Of a DNA stretch of 64,000 bases, positions 55,290 through 64,000 are shown in pieces. Position 1 is the stretch's first letter. The number at the start of each line of letters is the position of its first letter. The DNA is from Isoetes taiwanensis (Eukaryota > Streptophyta > Lycopodiopsida > Isoetales > Isoetaceae): assembly GCA_021234155.1 (NCBI GenBank), contig JAJEKV010000290.1, positions 188,001 through 252,000 on the forward strand. Reading direction: 5' to 3'. The translations under genes were made by a program, and so were the position numbers. The notes under the pieces are model-generated. The model was not told the DNA's origin and made no database searches. It was given only the letters and a program-made list of their open reading frames with translations.

Positions 55290-56340
55290 ATCTGTAAGTA
55301 AACATGATGGACATCCATAAGCCTTCTTTAACTTCCATTACGGATGTGATGCTTCTATTTCTATTCATCTATCCCAGACTAAGCCCTAACTTTGTTTCTT
55401 ACGTGGATATTTTGCTTCTAAAGATACATCTTATTATTATCCAAAGTCTATTGACTTTAAACTTTAAGTTCACATTTTCAAGGAAAGATACTTCTATCTT
55501 TCTCAAAAGTATGTTCATAAATATATTGTCAAAATACTTGTACATTTCTCAAGAGTCTGTTGTTCAAAACCTGCATTCAGAAACTTAATATTAAGTCTTT
55601 GTTTCCTCACGTGGATTGGTTTAATAATACTATGGAAATACCATATGGTCTTTGCTACATGGAAAGCAAAGCAAAACATAATATTTGCTTAACATCATAA
55701 TGTTTTGTAATCCACCTATTTACTCTTAATGTTTAACTTAAACAAAGATATCATAAAAAAGCAAGCTTCTACAGCAATATCCTGTAGTTTGAACCCTTCA
55801 AAATTTGTATTCCATCAGCTTAAATAGCAGCCCATTTCACCCCTTTAAGATAGAACACACCATAACAGCAAACATCATAGCGTCGCCTCAAGAAATTCCC
55901 GCGTAGAATTTCCTCGATCAGAACTTTCCCTATTACTAAATCACTTTTTCCATGGTAGTTGTATGTCCAAAAGTAACATATTTTATCAAATGTTTGGCCA
56001 CCTATTGTCTTAAAAGAAAATCACTTTTCCAGTATAAAAATAAGGCATGTCTTATTTAGGTTTGGAATATGTTTGGATTGTAAAGGGAGTCTTATTTTAT
56101 TTCAGGGGATTTCCCCCGCTATAAAATAAGACACCTAGTCTTATTTAAAAATATACTTAAAAATAAGATGTGTCTTATTTTTTCAAGGTTTTCCACTAGT
56201 ATTTTAGTGGTGTCATATTTTATGACTACCATGCAGTGGAAAAACAAGTTTAAACTTGTGCGTCCCATTTTTAACCCTGGAATCACAAATGGTGTTATAT
56301 ATATATGACAGCCATATTTTGCGACTACTGTGGAAAAAGG
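55290..56340. other. AT-rich intergenic DNA
   Basis: No gene recognised. Several TAAAATAAGAC-type direct and inverted repeats occur at 56,030-56,220. Confidence 0.4.
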
Positions 56341-57431
56341 GCTTAAACCTAAGCAAGCCGTAGATGCACGCATACCTGATTGATTAGACGAATGTGAAGA
56401 CCGATTTGCTGCCACAAGGGGCCGACTTGATCATCAAAGGTGAATGTCTGATACAAAATAGAACAGAAGCGTATTCTCTCCTTCACAGGTGTGAAACTTT
56501 ATTGCCACGCCAGGGCCAAGGCCAATTTTCTTTTGTTTCTTTGCTCTTTTTCGTTTCCATCTCAAATCTTGACTTGCCATTTTGTTTTCGTTTCGTTTTT
56601 GTTTTGGATAGCTATCTTGTGGGCTTCCAACATTTGGTAATACCCAGTGTCATCGCAAGATGCAGCTCTATCGGTGTATAATGTAGGAAAATTTTATTTT
56701 CTTCTTTATTTCTCGACTCAAATTCTGTCGGCATTCTATTAAGGAAATTCATAGGAGCAGCTTTAACTTTTTAAACCGTCTCTTCTATAAGAATATAAAT
56801 AAATATGGATAAGTAGAGGATCTATTCTTTAGTGTAGGTTCATCAAAAGTAATTGCAGCCTTCGTATATGACATTTTTTTCTGGTCCATGAAGTTCTACT
56901 GTTTGAGGCTTTCTTTAATTACCCAAGAAGTAACGCCATTTTTGTAGATTAATTTGTAGATTAATCAACCTCAGCTCAGACCCAAGAGGTAACCCCATCT
57001 TTGTATATTAATCAACCTCAGCTCATATTTTTTCTGACCCATGAAGTTCTTTCGTTTGAGGCTTTCTTTAATTACCCAAGCAACACCATTTTTGTAGATT
57101 AATTAACCTCAGGTCAGATTCTGTTCAAAGTTTTTAGTCTTTACAAAGTATGGCCAGTCTAATGATGGAACTGGTGAATAAATTGTATTCGGATCCTATG
57201 GAAAGATAGAGGAAATATCTGTGCTAACATGGTTTGTTTACGAAAAGAAGTTTTGTATGGGCAAAAGCCAACTTCGGTTGAGATTCTTACCTTCCCATCC
57301 CTCTCCAACTTTGGTTGGCATAGTTGGATTGTGTTTTGAAATGTCTTATTCTTGTTTATTATGTATAGTTTTGCTGTCTTGCATTAGGCTGCTAGGAAAT
57401 TCCATAGCTGATTTACCTAATTATGTGACTC

Positions 57432-58608
57432 ATGGTGATGGAATCGCTTAAAAAGAAAAGAAGGTTGCTTTTACAAAAGACGGTAGAAACAATCAGCAAA
57501 GAATCTGTTCATGGAAGTGGATTGACAAGTAAACAATGGTAGTTTTTGAAAAACTCATTTGTTTCAACTGGAAAAACACTATACCAACTGAGCAAAAGGA
57601 TTGTGGGGAGCAAGCAAAATAGTTCCCTTTCTGAACAAATTGCTTCTAGTGCAGGTCCTACGTGCATGTTGTATTTGACTAATGAAGTAGCGAACAACAA
57701 GGTGTTGCCAAGTCTTCTCCCTTCAGGGGCGCCTGCCTGAGCGCCTGGGCGCCTGTTGGGCGTCTGGATGCAGTGAAGGGTGGCGCCTGGGAAGTGCAGT
57801 GACGGGTGGCGCTTGGGAGTTTGCGAGGCACCTCCCTGACCGACTCCCTTGAGCGTTTTCTCTGAGCGCCGCCTTCCCTGCGCGTTTGGGTTATTGGTGT
57901 TCGGGCCTATTGGATGCACTTGTTTTCTGCTTCAGCGGTGCCCTCAGGGCCACCGCCTTCCTGCAGGTAGCTGCTCTGTGGGTTTAGGGAATTGACATGT
58001 TCCTGGTGGCAGTTCTTATGGTCTAGTGGTTTGATCGAGCTCCTTCAGTGGGTCAGCACCTGGATCTTTGCACCAGCATCTATTTGCCCTGGTTTTAGCG
58101 AGAAGATGGAGATTTAGCGCGTGCGTAGGTTCGGGCCAGGCCTCAGCACCCAGCTGTGAAGAGGTTACGGTTCGGAGGCGTTTGGTGAAGTTCTGTTTGT
58201 TGGAGGTATGCTTATTGCTTCTTGCAATAGCATGGATTTTTGGATATGTAGTCATCCTGGCAACAGTTTTTTCCCAGGTGGTTTTTAATCTGGGCCGGAG
58301 TGATTATGTTTTATTTTGTTTGTAAGGGCTTCGGCCCATGTTCTGGTAAGGGACTTCGGTCCCGTCTTGTACTTGTGGTCCCATAGCCCGATTGGGCTCC
58401 ATGGACGTTAAAAGTTTCTTCCTTCCTTCCTTCCTTCCTTCAGCAACAACCAACTAAAATTTGGTTTTATTGTATGGTGGACAACATAACTCAAGTTCTC
58501 TTTTGAATCATGTGGATATAAAAAAAAACATCTACTGTGAAAGCAGGGTTCCTGCACCCACCGCTCATGCTGCCAACTTATTTAAAACTCATGCTTCATA
58601 GAGGCTAA
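57432..58608 (+). pseudogene. rpl10: rpl10-like copy 2, interrupted
   Basis: Homologous to the intact frame at 52,328-52,801. Three lesions are visible. A 15-bp in-frame deletion removes the VYLF region before HGSGLTSKQW. CAG has become TAG right after KQW (about 57,539). One extra A lies in the A-run at about 58,519-58,527, giving a frameshift. It is also split by a 717-bp retroposon insertion at 57,727-58,443. This copy cannot make protein. The comparison with copy 1 gives a natural null for judging whether copy 1 is under selection. Confidence 0.75.
57727..58443 (+). mobile_element. Retroposon with LINE-like 3' end and (TTCC)n tail
   Basis: Comparison with copy 1 shows a 717-bp insertion flanked by the duplication CCTTCAG (57,720-57,726 and 58,437-58,443). 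The 3' end has three consecutive hairpins: GGGCTTCGGCCC (58,326-58,337), GGGACTTCGGTCCC (58,350-58,363) and AGCCC-GATT-GGGCT within the terminal block (58,377-58,414). A TTCC tail follows (about 58,418-58,440). The GC-rich 5' part has no RT frame. It is either a severely truncated LINE or a SINE-like non-autonomous partner using the same 3' end. Confidence 0.75.
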
Positions 58609-58759
58609 GACTTGGTTATTGAGAATCCAAATGGTCGGGTCTGGCACTGTTATGGTTTGAAAAGAAATGGCATGAACACCTTCCTCCCTGATCCTTATGA
58701 CAACAAATGGTATTACTTTAACAGATGCGTAACACTTTCATTTTCGTGTTCTCTTTTAA

Positions 58760-60591
58760 TCTTTATATTATAATGTTATACCGTAAGTAGTGCATCGAGC
58801 CCTAATTCGAATGGCCGAGATCATCTGGATGCATCCGAAGGCCTAGATTTATTGCACGACTTACCAACACTGTGATTGGTCATGCTTCGATCTCTTGAGG
58901 GGAAAGGGTAAATGAAAAGGGGAAAAGGAAAAAGGGAAGTGGATAGAGAGAATGTGAAGGGCAAAAGGCATGGCGAAAAAGGGAAAAGGGTAAAAGGAAA
59001 AGGGGATAAGAGAAGAGAAAAAGGCATGAAAACGAAAAAGGGAAAGGGAACACAGGAAAAGGGCCACGAGGAAGGAGGAAGAGATAAAGTGGAAAGGTAA
59101 AATGGAAAGGGCATGAAAAAAAGGAAAGAGAAAAAAAAGGTTGAAAAAAGGAGAAAAATGAAGGAGAAAAAAGCATGGAAAAGGGGAGGAAAAAAGCATG
59201 GGAAAAGGAAGGAGCATGGGAAAAGGGGAAAAAGAGAAGCGTTGAGGAAAGAGGAAAAGGGAAGGACAAATGGCATAGGAAAAGAAAAAAAAGAGAGGGA
59301 AAGGAAGGGAAAAATGCATCAAGAAAAGGGAAGAGTGAAAGGTTAGAAAAAATGAGGAAAAGGGAAGGGACAAGGGGGAACAAGAAAAGGATGGGGAGAG
59401 GGGAAAAGAAAAGGGGCATAGAAAAAGGGAAAGTGAGAAGAAAGAAAAAGGAAAGGGAAAAGGGGGAAAGGGAACCTAGGTAAAGGTCACAAGGAAAAAG
59501 AAAGCGGGAAACGAGAAAAGGGAAGGGGGGAAGGGCATGAGAGAAAAGGGAAGAGGAAAATGGTGAAGAAAGGGAAAAAAGAAAAAAGGGAAAAGAAAAG
59601 GGGCAAGAGAGAAAGGATGAGGAAAAGAGGAAAATGGGTATAGGAAATAAGAGAATAAAACAAATGTGCAAAAGGCATGGAAAAAGGGAAAAGGAAAAGG
59701 AAAAGGAAAGGAAAGGAAAAAGTGCACAGGAAAAGGATCGGCAAAGGAGGAAAACGGAAAGAAAAAAATCCATCAAGCAAAGGAAACGGGAAAAAGGGGA
59801 AAGGGAAAGGGGCAGGGGGAGTGATGGAGGGGAGGGAAAAGGGAAAAAAGGATATGAGGAAAAGGAAAAGAGAAAAGAAAAAGGAAGGGTTGAAAGAAGG
59901 GAAGATTACACGGAAGAGGGAAAGGGTGGGAAAAAGAGGAAAAGGAAGCATGGGAAAAATAGAAAGAAGAAAAGGGTGGGAAAAGGGCATGGCAAAAGGG
60001 AAATAGGAAAGAAAAAAGAATGGAAAAGGGGGGAAAGAGAGAGAGGCACCGGAAAAAGGAAATGAGGAAAATGGAAAAGGGAAGAGAAAAAGGGAATATG
60101 GAAAAGGGAAAGAGGAAAAGGGTGAGGAGATGGAAAAAGGGAAGGTAAAAGGGCATGGAAAAACGGGAGGAGAAAAGAAAAATGGAAGGAAAAGGGCACA
60201 AAAAAAGGAGGAAAAGAGGGGAAAAGGAGGAAAAGAGAAGGGAAAATAGGCATGGAAAAGGGCTTAACGAGTAAAAGGTTGAGAAAAAAAGGGAAGACAT
60301 GGAAAAGGGTGGGAAAAGAGAAGGCATAAAAAAGAGAAAAAGGGGCAAAAAAAAAAAAAAAAGAGAAGAGGGAAAAGGTGGAGAAATGAGCAAAAGGGAA
60401 GGGAAAAAGGTTATCGGGAACAGGGAAGGGGGAAGGAAAAGGATGGGAAAACAAGGAAACATGTGAGAAAGAAAAATAAAATGCGGGATAGAGCAAAAGG
60501 GAAAGGGAAAGGGATAGGGCTTTTCTCACTGCATCCCAAAGCATTTACAGGCTCTCAACTTATGCCCAACAACGCTGGGCACCATTACTAG
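58760..60591 (+). mobile_element. Non-autonomous Helitron, 1.83 kb
   Basis: The 5' end is TCTTTATATTATAATG directly after an A. The 3' end is CTAG (60,588-60,591) directly before a T, preceded by the hairpin TGCCCA-ACAACGC-TGGGCA (60,563-60,581) six bases upstream. These are the Helitron hallmarks: 5' TC, 3' hairpin plus CTRR, insertion between A and T, no target duplication. Copy 1 of the duplicated unit has the uninterrupted site TTTTAATAGC at about 52,952, giving a precise empty-site proof. No Rep/helicase is encoded. The interior is a polypurine tract. Confidence 0.85.
58895..60520. repeat. 1.6-kb polypurine tract (GGGAAAAGG-like)
   Basis: Degenerate repeats of GGGAAAAGG, AGGAAAAGGG, GGCATGGAAAAAGG and similar, more than 95 percent purine on the plus strand by eye, inside the Helitron. 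The long antisense frames (S/F/P-rich) are composition artefacts. Confidence 0.9.
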
Positions 60592-61352
60592 TAGCTTATT
60601 GATTCACTAATAAGGCATGTCAACCATTTTTTTAATTGCTCCTTAAGATGGCAATTAGTTTCTTAATGGGCCTTATGATGTGGTCTTGTTTGTTCTTTGA
60701 AGAAAATCAGATTAATTCTGAAGGACTTTCAAGGAAAAATTCATGTTTTATATTCTAATATAGGAGGCACAAAAATGTGTTAGAGATATTTGTAGGTAAC
60801 TCATAAGGAAAAAGTGATTAACGAAATGAAGATGCAAAATTAATGATTCTGAAGAAGTGTCTAGCTGACTGACCTCTTCTATGGAAAATGGTGGATTAAA
60901 TGACAGATTGCATATTCTCATGCTTAGCATCCCATCTGTATGCCCATCTTTGTGTTCTCTGTCTCTATTTGGTAGTAGACAATGCTACAAACACCCTATG
61001 CTTCTCATTTTGTCTACCAAAATTTTTGCCACTCCTAACATTTAGGAGCTGTTTATACAAAACCTATTCAAATACTAGAGTACATTAGTTTAGCATGCTT
61101 AGAGTACATTAGTCCGCATCTTGTCCAGCCATGAGGTTTAGTCCCATCCCAGAGTCACCCATGGTAGTCCCATCCAACATCAGCCATGTGTCATGTTCCC
61201 GACCCATGCTTTTTCAGGGGGCCCCTACCAGGAGTCAGCCTATCGCGCAGCTCAAAGCCAGATGAAGGTCAAACGCAATGCATGTGGCTTCAATTCGCGC
61301 CCACTTTTCATTATCAATCCTTTCGAACAAACTACTCAATTCTTTCGAACAA

Positions 61353-61751
61353 CTGTAGCGCCAGACTGCCGATCTTAGATCTTGCTTGGTTTTTTTGGTT
61401 CTTTATGAAGAATGGCGATCTGTGAAACTTTTGAACCGTATGTTTTATTTTTGTGAAGCTTTGAGAATTGCAGGTTTATCTTTGAGAATGCATTCTAATT
61501 GCTTGTTCATCTTTCAGATTTGAGGGACAAGTAAAGGAATATACACTATTCTTGGGTTTCCACGGTGAATTTTTTGAAAAAATAGTCGTCTGACAAAAGA
61601 TACTCGTTATTGCATATTCTTTTCTTGGTTTCTTGGTCATGTGGAGGATAATGTTCACTATTTTTTGCTTTCTAAAGTATTTAATGCATGTTCTATATTC
61701 TTGTATTTCTGATCTTTGTTGTTTTTGCAGGCTTCTTGTTACAGGTTGAAT
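61353..61751. other. 5' flank or first intron of the recombinase relic
   Basis: AT-rich. TTGTTTTTGCAG at about 61,720-61,731 could be a splice acceptor just before the coding start. Confidence 0.4.
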
Positions 61752-63929
61752 ATGGATGAGCAGACTCCCTCGTTTTCTTTACTAAGTGATAGTAGTAGTG
61801 CTTGTAATGACGTGGAGCCAGATTTTGAAGAAAAGTTGGTTGAAATATTTGGAGAGATAGCTATTGCATCATACATTGAAGAAGTTCAAGCAAATGGCTT
61901 ACTAGAAGACTCGAATGTGCATATTGATTTTGATGGAGATTTGATGTGCACAATAACTTGGAAAATGTAAGTCCTACTGTGCAGAATACAAGATTTAATG
62001 GTAAGAGGAAAGGAAAGAATGTACCATTTTTGGATCTTGATAAAGAAATTGTGAAGGAAGTTAATGAAGGTGGCAATAATAAGAGTAAGAAGAAGGTGAT
62101 TGAGCCAGAAGAATATTTGATGAATGGGGTAAGCATCGTGGTCTGGATATTTCTATTCGAGTTGAAGATTTGGATAAGAAGCAATTTGCTGGAATGTTGG
62201 AGGAGTTCATTTGTCAAGTGGTTAAACTAGATGGCAGTATGTTTCCAACTGAATCGTGAGTATTTGGAATTCAAGTTTCTAGATTAGTTTTGAGAATGTA
62301 AACTAGATTGTTTAATATTTGTTTCCATCTACAGTTTACAAGACATGTTCAGAAAATTTGGAGTGATAAGACACGTACATGAAATTAGAGTTGCTGAAAC
62401 TGGGATTGAGGAGAGGCCATTTGATATCAGAACTTGTTCCATCTTACCAGAGGCTAGGCTAGCCTGTGTTGCAGCTATGAGACACTCTCAAAATACTCCC
62501 GGTGTCTGCAAGAAGAGAAAGAAGGTAGACGAAATTAGTTTTGGAGATGAGTTATCTTTGCTTAGACATATTGATCATCAGATTTGGTATCCTTCTGGTA
62601 TTCAGAAGAGATGGCTCTACTATGTTTCAAGATGGGGAATTAGAGGACAGGGTGAATTGTATAAGGTTTCCATTTCTGATTAAGACATGAATTTCTAATA
62701 ACCTTGAATATGTTGAGTACGATGAACGAACCAGCAAAAATTGGGATGTTAGAATGGATAAGTATCAGGAAGAGTCTTTTAGAATGTCGTCGAAGTGTTT
62801 TGTAGGGGATGCAATATTGATATACAAGCATCTTGATTCACATTTACCTGCTTTGGAAAATTACAAGTATGAGATTTTTCCTTCTGAGAAATGTGGAAGA
62901 ATGGATGGGAAACAAGTTCGCCTTTGCTTCATGCAAACTGTCACAAAACCAAGGAGCTATGTGAGTCCTTTTGTGTTTAATTTTTAGTTTATGCAGCTTT
63001 ATTGATTGTGTAGGTTTTTTTTTTTTTAATTTTTTAATGTGCAGGTTTGGTTTAATTCTAAATATAGGGTTAATGAAAGGAAATTGTTGTCATGGATGAA
63101 GTATATAATGAGCGCTATTGGAGTTGACGGGAACTGTAGTGAGAAAAGTGGTTGTGCAATGCTTTGCTCTAGAATGACTCGTAATGGTGTTCCTTTGAAT
63201 CTTGGTATGAGCTGTTCAGGCCATCTTACTTCAGAAGCATTTAAAAGGTAAATCAGATTCCTTTCCATTTTTATTTCTTTTCTTTAGTTTGCATTCTATT
63301 TATTTATATCCTTTTTATGTTTGCAGGTATGACAAAAGCTTGGAAATTCATGCAAAATCTGCCATGGATATTGTAGCCCGTCCTTTTAACGAAGATGGAA
63401 CAAGGCGTATGCTTTCAGATGCGTATGCAGAAGAGTTAAAGCAGTTAGACGAGGTTGAAGTTGGTAAGATACATACTATTTCTTCAAGTCATGTATCTGT
63501 TGAGGTAAAAAGGATAGATGGTGAAGTTGGGAAATTATCTGGCATCAATTCAGCATCTGGTAGTTCAAGTTTAAAGCTTTTTTTTCAGAGCCTATTCCGG
63601 TTTTAGTTCCAAATCAAGATCCTTTTGCTGCAAATCCTTTGTTACCTGTTGTCACTTCTCCTTTTCCTTTTGATCCTCCTGTTATCACCTCTCCATATTC
63701 TATTGATCAAGGATAAAGCACTGAATATGATGACTTTTCGGTTTTGGATGAAAATGAATCTTATGATGAAGCAACTCCTAAAGTGAGAAAAGCTATGAGT
63801 CTGGCTCCTATTCCAAGAGCTGCTCCTGAAGTTGTTCCTATGGTTTTTCATGGTACATTCAGTAATTGTGTGATCGTTGCTGGTGGAAGTAGTTTTCAGA
63901 ACTTTCCTGGTGCTGGACCAAAGAAATGA
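61752..63929 (+). pseudogene. Crypton/DUF3504-like tyrosine recombinase, multi-exon, decayed
   Basis: Tyrosine recombinases of this type move Crypton transposons, and domesticated forms occur as ZMYM/QRICH1-like proteins. Blocks in order: an acidic N-terminus (MDEQTPSFSLLSDSSSACND); HRGLDISIRVEDLDKKQFAG; LQDMFRKFGVIRHVHE; DEISFGDEL...; YYVSRWGIRGQGELYKVSIS with the first catalytic R region; VEYDERTSKNW; the C-terminal core LLSWMKYIMSAIGVDGNCSE then RMTRNGVPLNLGMSCSGHLT, ending SEAFKRYDKS with GH and the nucleophile-position Y; and a tail FHGTFSNCVIV. Introns 62,256-62,334, 62,961-63,044 and 63,249-63,326 have GT-AG ends. Frameshifts near 61,960, 62,115 and 62,690 and a stop near 63,714 break it. 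The usual R of the SGRAT-like motif is C (SGCAM), so the catalytic set is incomplete. Confidence 0.6.
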
Positions 63930-64000
63930 TGTGATTTTGTATGGAAAAGTGTCATTTACATATTTTGATAATGAAAAACTGATATTTTGAAGCATTAGCT

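Larger units (their letters stand above)
56341..61352. repeat. Duplicated unit, copy 2
   Basis: Collinear with 49,036-53,731 but without the receptor-kinase segment, and enlarged by two insertions, a retroposon at 57,727-58,443 and a Helitron at 58,760-60,591. Scattered substitutions and small indels separate the copies. It holds an exon-like stretch KTDLLPQGADLIIKG (56,397-56,441) ending at a GT donor. Confidence 0.85.

Noticed and set aside
58017-58139. tRNA-derived SINE promoter (A box TGGTCTAGTGG, B box GGTTCGGGCC)
   Set aside because: The motifs have mismatches and lie about 110 bp apart, too far for a tRNA-derived Pol III promoter.
58861-60544. Long minus-strand frames (up to 298 codons) rich in F, S, P and L, and K/E/G-rich plus-strand frames
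   Set aside because: They are translations of the polypurine tract. Stop codons are rare there by composition, and no protein motif is present.
49036-61352. The two direct repeats read as the LTRs of one retrotransposon
   Set aside because: The copies contain an rpl10-like frame and exon-like blocks, lack TG...CA ends, and the DNA between them has no gag-pol, primer site or polypurine tract at the expected place. A segmental duplication fits better.

Overview
The window is nuclear DNA of a land plant. The evidence is eukaryotic gene structure with GT-AG introns, plant gene families (SAUR, malectin-type receptor kinase, FMN hydrolase-like HAD protein, ribosomal protein eL24, a mitochondrial-type rpl10) and a dense, nested population of plant-style transposable elements. 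I cannot name the species. A large repeat-rich genome, for example a fern or another non-flowering lineage, would fit, but this is inference. Almost every recognisable reading frame is broken. The only long intact frames with a recognised product are a receptor-kinase 3' portion and one rpl10-like frame.

Layout. 0-11 kb: mostly unassigned repeat-derived DNA, with a palindrome cluster (2.0-2.4 kb), the 3' end of a LINE on the minus strand (5.9-6.2 kb), a long inverted repeat (7.0 kb), a SAUR pseudogene (8.7 kb) and a heat-shock-type promoter (10.3 kb). 11-15 kb: degenerate coding DNA ending in an FCP1/NIF-type phosphatase relic. 15.2-26.3 kb: a three-level nest. A minus-strand DDE-transposase relic is split by a CACTA element (17,427-26,218, with matching TAT target duplications), and that element contains a degenerate LINE (about 18.4-23.4 kb). 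26.4-31 kb: a GCGTC-motif cluster, a kinase-like relic and a coiled-coil frame. 31.35-32.91 kb: an array of about seven fold-back hairpins of 110-150 nt. 33.1-35.5 kb: a hAT transposase relic. 36.1-36.9 kb: a HAD/FMN-hydrolase pseudogene. 37-40 kb: minisatellites. 40.3-42.4 kb: a DUF7869-type transposase-like relic. 43.6-46.1 kb: retroposon fragments and palindromes.

49-61.4 kb holds two direct copies of one unit that carries a mitochondrial-type rpl10 frame. Copy 1 keeps rpl10 intact and contains a 2.2 kb segment with the 3' part of a malectin receptor kinase. Copy 2 has a nonsense rpl10 and two insertions. One is a retroposon with a LINE-like 3' end. The other is a Helitron carrying a 1.6 kb polypurine tract, and its exact empty site is preserved in copy 1. 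The window ends with a degenerate multi-exon Crypton/DUF3504-like tyrosine recombinase (61.75-63.93 kb).

The genes do not form a pathway. The window is best read as an archive of nested transposition, gene-fragment capture and pseudogenisation, with the hairpin array and the shared LINE 3' RNA structures as the most unusual elements.
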